Source: Mycoplasmatales bacterium (GTDB taxonomy: Bacteria > Bacillota_I > Bacilli_A > Mycoplasmatales > JABAAY01). Taken from it: 64,000 nt of DNA. The position numbers were made by a program, and so were the translations under genes. Positions 43,252 through 53,126 of this stretch are shown here, one piece after another; the stretch's first letter is position 1; every line of letters starts with the position of its first letter. The stretch is taken from NCBI GenBank assembly GCA_014238225.1, contig JABABL010000001.1, forward strand, positions 72,564 through 136,563, written 5' to 3'. The notes below the pieces were generated by a model. That model was not told where the DNA came from. It saw only the letters and a program-made list of their open reading frames with translations, and made no database searches.

Positions 43252-44387
43252 TGCAGCGAGTAAATTTAAAGCCGAAGAAAAAAATTACTAAATTCTTTTC
43301 TTCGGCTTTATTTATACCGCTTTTTTTCAATGTTTCACTATATTCTAATATTCTTGAATCAAAAGAGGATAAAAAACTGATAGCTCAAAGCACCGAGGTA
43401 TCTGTTTTTGGAATTTCAAACGATTACATTATAAAAATGAAAGCAATATCTTTTTTAACCAAGGGGACCAATGCAATTTTTACGTATAAGATTAATGATC
43501 AAAAAGACGTTATTCAAGAAGTACCCTATTTCTACGGATCAAAAGATTTTGTTACAACCATACCTAAGTCACAGGCAACAGCGGGAATTATCGATATTAG
43601 GTACGAGATTAGGTTTTTTGACGCCACAAACACGGAATGAACTGTTTCAGATACAAGAACAGACAGATTTAATCTTTATGATTTTTTACATAAGGAAAAC
43701 GAAATAATCTTAGACAAAGAATATCGTCTGACAGTACCCAGAAGTATTATTTCTACGGGCGAATCGCTTCCCGAGATAAAAGAAAAAGAATACTTAAAAA
43801 TCATCCCATTTGCAAATGAAATTAATAATGTAACTAATGCTATAAAACCTTTCACAATAGAAAGAGAATTTGAAAATGAGGAAAGCAATGTTTTTGATTT
43901 AAATTTTGAAAGTGGAAAGGCAAAAATTAATAATCTCAAGGGGTACTCTTTTTCTGAATTTGAGTTTGGAATAAACAAAGTAGATCAGAAAAGCTATGAT
44001 TTTTCCATAGCTGAAATAATGCACGAAAACTTAATTGAAAGAACAATAAAAAATGAATACTCTGAGAATTGATCTTATGAGAATGAAGAACTGTTACTGC
44101 CAACCAATTATTCCAACAATTCTGGAAGAATAGATTTTTCTTTTTCATTGGAAATACCATACAAGGTTAACTTCATTTTGCATTGACCTATAAAGATTAA
44201 CAAGAAAAACAGCACAGGAAAAGATGAAGAAAAGATGAAAAAAATAATTGAGTCAGAGATTGACAATCTTTCAGAATACGAAAGACAAACCTTTTTAAAC
44301 TTTACAAAAGAAGAAATAATACAATTTTTAAGTTCAGGAATGACATTTGAGGAGTTTTTAAGAAGGAAAAATGAAGAAAAAATATAA
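43251..44387 (+). CDS. MG285-like exported protein
   Basis: A 378-residue protein with a basic N-terminus and one hydrophobic segment (about 12-30), hence exported or anchored. A beta-rich region (about 45-130) is followed by an acidic, Asn/Glu-rich part and a helical C-terminus (about 330-378). No catalytic motif is visible. Position after the MG284-like gene suggests MG285. Its first 60 nt contain a perfect 15-bp inverted repeat (43267-43310). Two TGA codons are Trp. Its stop overlaps the next start by 17 nt. Confidence 0.68.
43267..43310 (+). terminator. Perfect 15-bp hairpin with following T-rich stretch (possible attenuator)
   Basis: TAAAGCCGAAGAAAA (43267-43281), a 14-nt loop, then TTTTCTTCGGCTTTA (43296-43310), followed by TTTATA. 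It has the shape of an intrinsic terminator but lies inside the coding start of the 378-residue exported protein. Confidence 0.5.
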
Positions 44388-44820
44388 ACTTATCACAGTT
44401 GCAGCTTCTATCGGAATAGTTACTGCTAGTATAGCGGCCCCTACGTATTTAATTATTTCTAACGAAACTACTAAAAAAAATTCTAACGAGAGCAATAATC
44501 CACTTATTCCAGAGGAAAATGAAACACCTGCTGATACTGAATATCCGTACTCTTATTTTTTTGAATGACCTGCAATGGAAGACTTGGAGAAGTCAATTTA
44601 TTTTGACAACGATGCAAATGACTTTATGATAGATTACAATACATTTGAATATTTGTTTGTCAAGGATGTAATTAGTGTTCTAAAACAAAATGTTGCTGAA
44701 ATTACTTTTGATTTCTATAAAGAGAATGAGTTGTTTGTATCAATAGTCACAGATATTAAAATTTCCTTCAACGAAGAAGAATATCACTATTCTAGAAAAT
44801 ATCAAGTAAACAATGTATAA
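44371..44820 (+). CDS. Small exported/anchored protein, unknown function
   Basis: A 149-residue protein. A basic start and hydrophobic segment (about 7-30, ending IAAPTYLII) form a signal anchor without a lipobox Cys. A Asn/Glu/Pro-rich linker follows, then an acidic C-terminal domain rich in Asp, Phe and Tyr (about 68-149). I do not recognise it. The ATG overlaps the preceding gene by 17 nt, so it is probably its partner in the same operon. One TGA is Trp. Confidence 0.65.
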
Positions 44821-44839
44821 ATAAAAGGATTAATTTCTT

Positions 44840-44845
44840 TATAAT
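44840..44845 (+). promoter_or_regulatory. -10 box (leaderless) of the membrane protein at 44852
   Basis: TATAAT ends exactly 6 nt before the ATG at 44852. No ribosome site. Confidence 0.6.
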
Positions 44846-44851
44846 TTATGT

Positions 44852-45295
44852 ATGGCAGTCATAAAAGAAGAAGTCGTTAATTACGATAGACAACAAGAAA
44901 AGGATTCTGAAGAAGAACGTCCCAAAACATGGGGGAAAAATTGGATTCTTGCAGGTTGTATCCTGGCATTTATTCTATCCTTATTTTTTAGTTTTTTAAT
45001 TTTTCCTTTTTTTACGATGTATTATTGTGTAAAGTTATTTCTTAAATTATTTTCCACAAAGGATGTTAATACTTTTCACAAAAACGTACAGCTAATCAAA
45101 AAATGTTCAAGATGATCCTTTTGAGGAGCATTATTTATTCCTGGATTGTTGATGGCAGAGGGGCTAAGTATTCATGAAAGAGCATATGCTGTCGAGGTAA
45201 AAGGTATAGATCAAGACCTTGTAGAAAAGCAACAAAAATCAAAGAAAGTTAAAAAACATGAAAAGAAAAGCAAAAAAAAAGAGAAAGTTAAGTAA
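44852..45295 (+). CDS. Small membrane protein with basic tail
   Basis: A 147-residue protein with an acidic N-terminus, two hydrophobic segments (about 30-60 and 88-105) and a Lys-rich C-terminus of about 25 residues (repeated KKxxK). Function unknown. Two TGA codons in CSRWSFWGAL are Trp/near-Trp positions. It stands alone before tRNA-Asn with its own promoter. Confidence 0.7.
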
Positions 45296-45330
45296 GAAAT
45301 ATCTGCAGAATATTCTAAAATATTCAATAT

Positions 45331-45406
45331 GCCTGGTTAGCTCAGTTGGTAGAGCAGTTGGCTGTTAACCAATTTGTCGCAGGTTCGAATCCTGCACCAG
45401 GCGCCA
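45331..45406 (+). tRNA. tRNA-Asn (anticodon GTT)
   Basis: 76 nt with encoded CCA. Acceptor GCCTGGT pairs with ACCAGGC. The anticodon loop is CTGTTAA, anticodon GTT; T loop GGTTCGAATCC. A TAAAAT -10 box (45316-45321) ends 9 nt upstream. Confidence 0.97.
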
Positions 45407-45420
45407 ACTCCCACACTAAA

Positions 45421-45978
45421 ATGAAGTTCCCAGTCCACTCCAAAACATTTTCCAAGGCAGCAAAGCAAACCAAAACTGCGGCCATTATAATGCTTGTTAG
45501 TATTGTTTTTTTCATTTTTGGTCTTATATCGCTTGTTTTTAGGCACATACTTATCGAATATCAAAGACAAAAAGAAATTTCGGAAGAAAAAGCAAGAATG
45601 TTATATCGTTTTGCTGTGATCACCATCATCTTTGGTAATTGATTTGGAGGTTCAACCATTATAAAAGAATTCAATAAAACACTACCACCAGAAAAAATTA
45701 ACTTTACGATATTTCGCGAGAGAATATCCAATGGATTAAAGTGAAATTTTTTGTTTGGATTGGTTTACATGATTTTACTAGTAACAGTTTTTCATTCAAT
45801 AGTTTTATTTATCATTAACTATAAAAGCTCCATCATTATTAGAAAACCTAAAATTACCAAAGAAGACTGTGAAAAATTAATGAGGTACGCAATAGTATCG
45901 TTAGTTTTTGGTGACATTATTGGGGGCAGTATACAAATTCACGAGACCAAAAAATACATAAAACATGTAGAAAAATAG
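45421..45978 (+). CDS. Membrane protein with internal duplication
   Basis: A 185-residue protein with about four hydrophobic segments. Two similar halves are visible: residues about 51-87 (ISEEKARMLYRFAVITIIFG, then GGSTII) and about 144-180 (ITKEDCEKLMRYAIVSLVFG, then GGSIQI), each after a long hydrophobic helix. The ATG lies 14 nt after tRNA-Asn with no promoter of its own, so it may be cotranscribed with it. Two TGA codons are Trp. I do not recognise the family. Confidence 0.7.
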
Positions 45979-46004
45979 CGATTGTAACTATATAATTATT
46001 TTAT

Positions 46005-46080
46005 AGGGGTGTAGCTCAATTGGCAGAGCAGCAGACTTCAAATCTGAAGGTTGCGGGTTCAATTCCTGTCACCCCTGCCA
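46005..46080 (+). tRNA. tRNA-Trp (anticodon TCA), reads UGA
   Basis: 76 nt with encoded CCA. The acceptor AGGGGTG pairs with CACCCCT, discriminator G73. The D arm is GCTC/GAGC, the anticodon loop CTTCAAA, anticodon TCA. It reads UGA and, by wobble, UGG as tryptophan, the basis of the table-4 code here. Position 27-43 is a G-A mismatch. A TATAAT (45991-45996) ends 8 nt upstream. Confidence 0.95.
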
Positions 46081-46117
46081 TTTTTGTAGTAACATAATAG
46101 AAAAGAAATGAGGAAAA

Positions 46118-46534
46118 ATGTCCGATATGAAAAATAAAATACAGCAAATGAAAGATAATTATGTTGCTGAACAAAGACTCAAGCAAGACTCTGTAAATAA
46201 GAAATCCACAATGGATAAAAATAAAGCCAAGACTTCTAACAATTATCAATTTGAGGATATCATTTCACCTATTACTGGTAAAGATACAAAAGCTGCATTT
46301 AAGAAATACGTTGGAAAGGGTGAAGAATTTAAGTTTACAAAACAACCAGCAGAAGTAACAGAAACCAAACCTACGCTACCTGAAAGGGACGCCGATGACT
46401 ATTTAAAGAACCAAAACCACAATACAATGAGCAGTAATTCAGCTAACAATAATGAAAATTTAAATTTTGATGCTGACGAAACTACTCAATATGATGCGCA
46501 AGACATAGGTTTATTTAACAAAATTAAAAAGTAA
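46118..46534 (+). CDS. Hydrophilic low-complexity protein
   Basis: A 138-residue, charged and Asn/Lys/Asp-rich protein with no membrane segment and no recognised domain; it is probably disordered except for an N-terminal helix (about 1-25). A GAGGA site lies 5 nt before the ATG. It follows tRNA-Trp by 37 nt without a clear promoter and ends 2 nt before pncB, so the three may be cotranscribed. It contains no Trp codon. Confidence 0.62.
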   Translation: MSDMKNKIQQMKDNYVAEQRLKQDSVNKKSTMDKNKAKTSNNYQFEDIISPITGKDTKAAFKKYVGKGEEFKFTKQPAEVTETKPTLPERDADDYLKNQNHNTMSSNSANNNENLNFDADETTQYDAQDIGLFNKIKK

Positions 46535-46536
46535 AG

Positions 46537-47535
46537 ATGGCTTTTAACTTAAAGAATTGTGAAGCAATTTATTTTCAAAAAGCCAAAACCATTCTTAAAA
46601 ATAAAAAATCTAACCCCGAAGTAACTATGCATTTTTTTCAAAGGAAAAATGATGTAAAGCTAGCTGGTATAAGTGAAGTGTTAAACATTCTTAAAAAACA
46701 CACAAAACACGAACTTTATGAAATTTATTATCGCAATGAAGGATCAATTATTGACTCTTCTGACACTGTACTAATGTTTAAGGGACATTACAAAAACTTT
46801 GGTTTTTTGGAAGGTATTATATGTGGAATATTATCTAGACAAACCAGTATTTGCACAAACTCATACAAAATAACTCGAGCTGCTAATGGAAAACAAATTA
46901 CTTCAATGGCTGATAGAGCGGATCATTACCGTAACTTAGAAGGAGATAGCTATGCAATGGCTCTCGGTGGCATAAAAAATCAAGTAATTCCTTTATCGCA
47001 AAAATTCACTAAAAAAGAACCTGTAGGAACAATGCCACACGCCTTGATACAGAATTACGAAGGAGACACTTTAGAAGCAGCAATAGATTTTCACAACACA
47101 TATCCAAACGATAAGTTAATAGTACTTGTTGATTATAATAATGATGTAATTGGTGACGGATTAAAAGTGGCGAGATATTTTAAAAATAAATTATACGGAT
47201 TAAGAGTTGATACAGCACCAAATACTGTTGATTTTTCTTTAACTAAAACACAAGAAACCGGTGTCAATCCAACATTAATAAAAAAATTAAGAAAAGCACT
47301 AGACAAGGAAAATTTTAGGAATGTTAAAATAATTGTTAGTTCTGGGTTTGATGAAAGAAAGATAAAATCTTTTGAATTAGCAAAAACACCTGTGGACATT
47401 TACGGTGTTGGCGCTTCACTTTTGAATTTGGACATTAAGTTTACAGGTGATGTTGTCGAACACAACAACAAACATCAGGCTAAATATGGTCGTAAATTAC
47501 TTAACATTCAAAATATGAATAAACAAATGTGATAA
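46537..47535 (+). CDS. pncB: Nicotinate phosphoribosyltransferase
   Basis: A 332-residue enzyme that makes nicotinate mononucleotide from nicotinate and PRPP, the entry to NAD salvage. The type-II phosphoribosyltransferase fold is indicated by GSIIDSSDTVLMFKG, FLEGIICGILSRQTSI, EPVGTMPHALIQ, LRVDTAPNTVD and IIVSSGFDERKI, with GVGASLLNL near the C-terminus. It is shorter than the E. coli enzyme, as in MG037. The last residue is Trp (TGA), directly before TAA. Confidence 0.88.
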
Positions 47536-47590
47536 TATTAATAGGTGAAAATCAAAATAATAATTTTTCTAGAGAAAGCAGGAAACAACC

Positions 47591-48049
47591 ATGGATCTTA
47601 GTCCCATTGAAACAGCCCTGATAGCCGTTTCCATCGTTTTGATTATTGTTGTTGCAATTGCTTGTTTATATGGCGTTTACTTAATATTTGTAATGCTTAA
47701 AACGTTAAAAAGAGTGAACTTTCTAATTGAAGACACAATTTATAAAAGCGAGGCTCTCAATCCCACAGTTGAGACAGTTAGTAAGTTTAGTAACTATTTA
47801 GACTTATTAGATGTGGTTGTGAAAAAAAATTGAAAAACGGGACTTCGCTTATTAAAAAAGAATAAAGGGGCGATTTACGATTTTGTGGATCGAATAAAAA
47901 ATATGAAAATTGATGACGAAGATCTTTATGTTAAAAAAGACAATCCTAAATTTTACTCCACGAAATCTAAAACAAAGACGGAACAAAAAAAAGAGGACAT
48001 TAATTTAAACAAAAATAAACACTATTCTACAGAGGATGCTAAAAAGTAA
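47591..48049 (+). CDS. DUF948-like single-pass membrane protein
   Basis: A 152-residue protein. An N-terminal helix (about 8-36) is followed by a coiled or helical stretch FVMLKTLKRVNFLIED and a charged tail rich in Lys, Asp and Glu. This is the layout of DUF948 proteins of Firmicutes, but similarity is weak by eye. An AGGAAA site precedes the ATG. One TGA is Trp. It overlaps the next gene by 1 nt (TAATG), and starts a three-gene cluster ending 49017. Confidence 0.55.
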
Positions 48050-48474
48050 TGAAAGCTCTTTTGGAGTTGTTAAAAAATATAGTAGTCTTTCTCTCCGGAT
48101 ATCTTACTGCACTGTATTTGAATTCAGAAAATCAAACATTCGAAGACAACATTAAATATCAAATTTCCTATATCAAAAAAATAACTAATAATATCCTAAA
48201 GAAGGCTCAAATTTTGCTTTCTGAAAACAACAATATAGATTTGGAAGAAATTTTATTTAATTTGAAAAGACAATTCAAAAATGTTCAAGACTCATGGTTA
48301 AACAATGAAGGCAATGAAGTATATGAATATTTAGTGTCGCTTTCTAAAATTCTTGCAAAAGTTTTAGCGGATATAAACCAAGAAATATTAAATCAAAGAT
48401 CTAAAAACGCCACATCCAACAAAGAGAAAGACAATCTATTTTCTGAGAATATTAAGGATGCAGAAAAGGTTTAA
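48049..48474 (+). CDS. YtxH-like small membrane-associated helical protein
   Basis: A 141-residue protein. A short hydrophobic start (about 5-25, FLSGYLTALYL) precedes a helical body rich in Asn, Lys and Glu (about 28-125), as in YtxH-type proteins. DUF948-like and YtxH-like genes are often adjacent in Firmicutes, which supports both guesses. It overlaps the preceding gene by 1 nt. Function unknown. Confidence 0.5.
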   Translation: MKALLELLKNIVVFLSGYLTALYLNSENQTFEDNIKYQISYIKKITNNILKKAQILLSENNNIDLEEILFNLKRQFKNVQDSWLNNEGNEVYEYLVSLSKILAKVLADINQEILNQRSKNATSNKEKDNLFSENIKDAEKV

Positions 48475-48477
48475 TTT

Positions 48478-49017
48478 GTGTCTTTTTATGATGAAAGAAT
48501 CTTAGACTACTACAAAAAAAATATTTTTTGATCTATTTTTATCGGAATTTTTTTATTTCTGCTATTCTTAATAGCACTAATAACTGTTGCGATCATCTTT
48601 TCACAAAGTGATCAAAACATAGTGACCTTTAGTAGTGTTAGCATCTCAACATCTATTTTAGGTTTAATTCTTGTGTCAATATTTTTCTATGGTTTTTTCA
48701 AAAAAAACTACACTGCCTTAAGATTATGTGAAAAGCACTTTAGTTCAGAATTTAATATTCAAATACAAGAAAAATATAAAGAAAAGTTCGATGATTTAGA
48801 AATAGATAATAATGTTGTTTCCTTGGTTAGCACAGGACAAGATTTTTTCACAGGTAATATTCGTATTTTAGTAAAAGGTAATAATAAATATCGTAAAATA
48901 GTATTTATTGTTGAAGCTAATTTTTGATTTTTCAATAGAGAGACACCAAAACTAAAAATTTCAATGATGGGAGAAGAAAATGACCAAGACGTTTCCAAAA
49001 ATAATTTGATCGCGTAA
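48478..49017 (+). CDS. Two-helix membrane protein, unknown function
   Basis: A 179-residue protein starting at GTG, the only start that keeps the first helix. Hydrophobic segments lie near 17-40 and 54-75. The soluble C-terminal domain (about 80-179) is mixed alpha/beta with VSLVSTGQDFFTGNIRILVKG. Two TGA codons are Trp. It is 3 nt after the YtxH-like gene, so it is the third gene of that cluster. I do not recognise it. Confidence 0.65.
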
Positions 49018-49063
49018 ATACGATAGTAAGTATGTAAACATTGTATGAAAAAAAGGAAAACTA

Positions 49064-50401
49064 ATGTTTGAAAATCCGCTCTATTTACCATTCGAAAAAG
49101 AAATTGTTGTAAATTCTAAAACTTGCACATTCGATCAATTTATCATGAACATTAGACAAATGATACAAACCGCTAAACAGTTTGAATATTTTTATATTGG
49201 ATTTGATTATGAAAATATATTGAGTTTTCCTCTATTGAAAAATCAAAAAATTAAAATGCTAAGAATACTGTTTACACAAATTGTCATCTCTTCATATAGC
49301 TTCGATACATTGAAAAAAAACAAAGAATCCATAAAAGAAATCGCCTTTTTCGGAAAAATATTAAAAACCGAACAAAGAGTCATGGAGTCAGAAATCATTT
49401 TAGGAGAAAGCATAAATCAAGCAAGAGAATTAATAAACACCTCTTCCAATCGCCTATCTGCAGAAGATTTTACTTCAAAAGTTAAGGAATTATTAAGTAA
49501 GGAAGATAAATGTAGTGTGGAAGTTTTTGATGAAAAAGAGGCTGCAAAGAGAAATTTTAATTTATTTCTCGCTGTTAATCAAGGATCACACAGAAAGCCT
49601 CAATTTATTACAGTTAAATACTTCGGAGCTGCAAGCGAAAAACGAAAACCATTTGTTTTTGTTGGGAAAGGCGTAACCTTTGATACAGGGGGTTTAAATT
49701 TAAAACCTAGTGGTGCAGCATCGCTTATAACAATGATGCACATGGACATGACAGGAGCAGCATTAGCATTCGGAACAGTTCTTGCATTGTCAAAAATGAA
49801 AGTTAAGGCAAACGTTATTGCCGTTCTTCCTATGGTAGAAAATGCTATTTCAGATAGAAGCATAAGGCCTGGTGATATAATTAAATCGCACAAAGGAGAC
49901 AACGTTTATATTGGTAACACCGATGCCGAAGGAAGACTTATATTGGCCGATGCACTTTCTTATGTCACTAAATTTAACCCAGCATCCGTATTTGATGTCG
50001 CTACTTTATGTGGCTCTACGAGAATTGCTTTGGGAACTTTTGCAACGGCTGTTTTTTCTCGAAACGAAATACTATTATCGGAACTGAAAAGCATTGGGAA
50101 AAACGTTCTTAATCCGGTTTGACCATTACCTTTAGGCGATGAGCATGTAAATGCAATGAAACATCCATTAGCAGATATTTCCAATACGCAAAGAATGTAT
50201 AATGGGGGGCAGTCTTCAACTGCTGCAGCATTCTTAGAAAATTTCACCAAAAAATATAAAAAAAACACTGAATGAGCACATTTTGATGTTGTTTCAAGAA
50301 GAGTTAGTTCTCCAAAAGATTTTTTAGCACAAGGAAGCTTAGGAGAACCAATTTCACTTTTTGTAAAATATGTTCAACAGAAAACACAAAGGAGTAAATA
50401 A
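49064..50401 (+). CDS. Leucyl aminopeptidase (M17), copy 1
   Basis: A 445-residue cytosol aminopeptidase that removes N-terminal residues from peptides. The M17 zinc and catalytic sites are present: VGKGVTFDTGGLNLKPSG, MMHMDMTGAAL and [16 protein letters not shown]. The N-terminal domain (about 1-145) is divergent. An AAGGA-like site lies 8 nt upstream of the ATG. TGA codons at VWPLPLGDE and EWAHFD are Trp. The next gene is a second M17 enzyme, 3 nt away, so this is a tandem pair. Confidence 0.93.
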
Positions 50402-50404
50402 AAT

Positions 50405-51814
50405 ATGGAAGCAAAAATATCTTTTCAGGAGAATTTCGCAATCAGCGAAACAAGTAAAATTTATGTAGGACAGGTAGTAAGAGAAAGGGAAAATCTATCG
50501 CTTTCTGCACACAAGAGCATAAAAAACATACCCATCTTAATAAAATCAAATTGCAGTGTCAGAAATGTGTTTCTGGCCATTCGGAAAGCTATTCAAGAAG
50601 TAATGAAGAAAAAAGCGGATATTTTTTCCATTAACTCTGCTGAAATATACAGCTTTATTTCAGACAAAATTAGTGTTTATGATTTTTATTCCACCCTTAC
50701 AACAGAAGCAATAGTTGCAAGTTATGTTTACGATAGATTTAAAAAAGCAGAAAAATACATTAAGAAAATAGTTATTCTTGATGTTGATTCGGAAAACGCA
50801 AAGAAAGGTTTCAACAAGGGCAAAAACATAGGATATTCCATGAATGTAGCAAGAAATCTTGCAAACGACCCGGCCCAATATTTGGGACCTGAGGAGTTAG
50901 CTATGGAGGCAGAGAACATTTTTAAAGTTTCAAACAATGTTGAAGTTAAAATTCTTTCGGAGTCTGAGGCAAGGGATGAAGGGCTAGATCTTTATTTATC
51001 CGTTGGTGAGGGTTCATACAGAGCTTCCAAGTTTATTATTATTGAATACAACAATGCTTCTTCTAAACAATACGAAAAACCAATTGTTTTAATAGGTAAG
51101 GGGGTGACTTTTGATAGCGGTGGTATTAACCTAAAACCTTCCACTCCTGGAGGTATTGAAACGATGCATATGGATATGACAGGCGGTGCGATTGTTATTG
51201 GAGCACTGCTTTCCGTAGTTAGAAATAATTTGAAAAAAAATGTTATTGGTATTGTTCCTGCTGTTGAAAACGCTATTTCCTCAAAAGCAACCAGGCCAGG
51301 CGATATTGTTAATTCTCTAAGTGGTTCAACCGTTTGAGTTGGTAATACTGATGCCGAAGGAAGGTTGATTTTAGCGGACGCAATAACGTACGCGAAAAGA
51401 TACGATCCTAGATACGTTATCGACATTGCAACATTAACTGGTGCAGCACTAGTTGCTCTTGGTGAATACGGGACCGCATATTTCACTGACAGTGAAGAAC
51501 TTTCCGATTTAATTCAAACTGCTCAAAAGAACACTATGAGTTCTTTATGAAGGTTACCGCTCTGAGATGAGTTTGGACAAAACATGGAAAACAGTTTGGC
51601 CGATATTTCAAATATTTCTAAGGTAAGGTGAGGGGGACCAAGCAATGCCGCTTCATTTCTTAAGCATTTTGCAAATGATTACGACTCTTCAATTACAAAA
51701 TGAGTACATCTTGATATTGCTCCCCGAATGACTTCTTGCGCATACGATTTTTTATCTGTAGGTGCAACAGGAGAACCAGTAGCAATGCTAACAAACTTCA
51801 TTGAAAAAGTTTAA
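50405..51814 (+). CDS. Leucyl aminopeptidase (M17), copy 2
   Basis: A 469-residue M17 aminopeptidase with the same sites as copy 1: [46 protein letters not shown]. It retains the canonical FDSGG spelling, while copy 1 has FDTGG. The halves resemble each other across the catalytic domain but differ widely in the N-terminal one. An AAAGGAG site in the end of copy 1 serves it. Seven TGA codons are Trp. Peptide breakdown is important for organisms that cannot make amino acids. Confidence 0.93.
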
Positions 51815-51815
51815 C

Positions 51816-53075
51816 ATGAGTTTTCCATTTCTTAAAAAAATTATCAATAATATAACTAATGAAAAAAAGTTACTTCAAACAATTGCTTCAAAAAAAAGTG
51901 TTTACTGTGGTTTTGATCCAACCGCTCCATTCATACATTTAGGCAACTATATACAATTGCTAAATTTAAAAAAAATCAGCAAAAGAGGATTAAAACCCAT
52001 TATTGTTATAGGAGATGCTACAGGACAAATTGGAGATCCTAGTGGTAAATCAGAAGAACGAAATTTAGTTGACAAAGAAACTATCATAAAGAACACTAAG
52101 AATATAAAACAAATAATAAATAAACTTCTCCCAGAGGCCGATGTTTTGTTCAATACATCCTGAACTAAACAGTATTCATTTCTTGAATTTTCAAGAAAGT
52201 TCGGCAAATATATCAGCATTTCGTACATGCTAGAAAAAGAACAAATAAAAACCAGACTTTCCATTGATAACGGAAAAAACAAGGGAATATCATTTACCGA
52301 ATTTAGTTACATGCTTTTACAAGCCCATGATTTTTATTACTTATATCGGAACCACAACTGTTCAGTTCAAATTGGAGGCAGTGATCAGTGAGGAAACATT
52401 ACAGCTGGGATTGAATTAATCAGAAAGATTGAAAAAAACGAACCAGATGCTTGTGGAATTACATTCAATCTTTTAACAAAAGAAGACGGGACTAAGTTCG
52501 GAAAAACAGGGAAAGGAACCTTATTTATTGACATTAATGAAAAAATTCCTTTCAGAATGTATCAATACTTTATTAATCAGAAAGATTCCAACTTGGAAAC
52601 ACTTTTTTCCTTTCTAACTGAATATTCCGAAGACAATATAGACAAAGCAATAGAAAAACATCTTGAAGAACCGTGGAAAAGAAAAGGACAAAAAGAACTT
52701 TGTAGGGAGGTTTTTAAAAATTTATTTTCTGAGAAACAATTTTTACTTTGTGAAGAAATCTCAAACAAGTTGTTTAAAAATAACTTTGAATCTTTAAGTA
52801 TAAAAGACATTCAAGCTATACGAGAAACCTTAAACGTAATAACAATAAAACCAGACTGTAATCTTGTAGATGCACTGACTACCATAAGCACAATCAAGAG
52901 TAAAACAGAGGCAAGAAGATTACTTTCAGCCGGAGCAATTAAGGTCAATGGAAAAAAAATATTGGAGACAGAAGCTCCGCCAATAACAAAAACACTGCTT
53001 AAGGAAAGGTTTTTGTTTGTCCAAAAGGGTAAAAAAGATGTTTTTTTATTTGATGTTTCTGAAAAAAATATATAA
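51816..53075 (+). CDS. tyrS: Tyrosyl-tRNA synthetase
   Basis: A 419-residue class I synthetase. VYCGFDPTAPFIHLGNYIQL holds the HIGH-like site; then GDATGQIGDPSGKSEER, MLLQAHDFYYLYR, QIGGSDQWGNI and the KMSKS equivalent KFGKTGKG. A C-terminal S4 domain (about 345-405: LVDALTTISTIKSKTEARRLL, AGAIKVNGKKI) binds RNA. TGA codons in NTSWTKQ and SDQWGN are Trp. I use ATG 51816, 1 nt after the aminopeptidase stop, not the upstream in-frame TTG-type starts. Confidence 0.95.
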
Positions 53076-53114
53076 ATAGTAGTTCTTTTTATGAAATTAA
53101 AACCAAATTTCTTG

Positions 53115-53120
53115 TAAAAT
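53115..53120 (+). promoter_or_regulatory. -10 box of the lipoprotein array (leaderless)
   Basis: TAAAAT, then exactly 6 nt, then the ATG at 53127. It precedes five closely packed lipoprotein genes, which may form one transcript. Confidence 0.5.
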
Positions 53121-53126
53121 TAGTTT

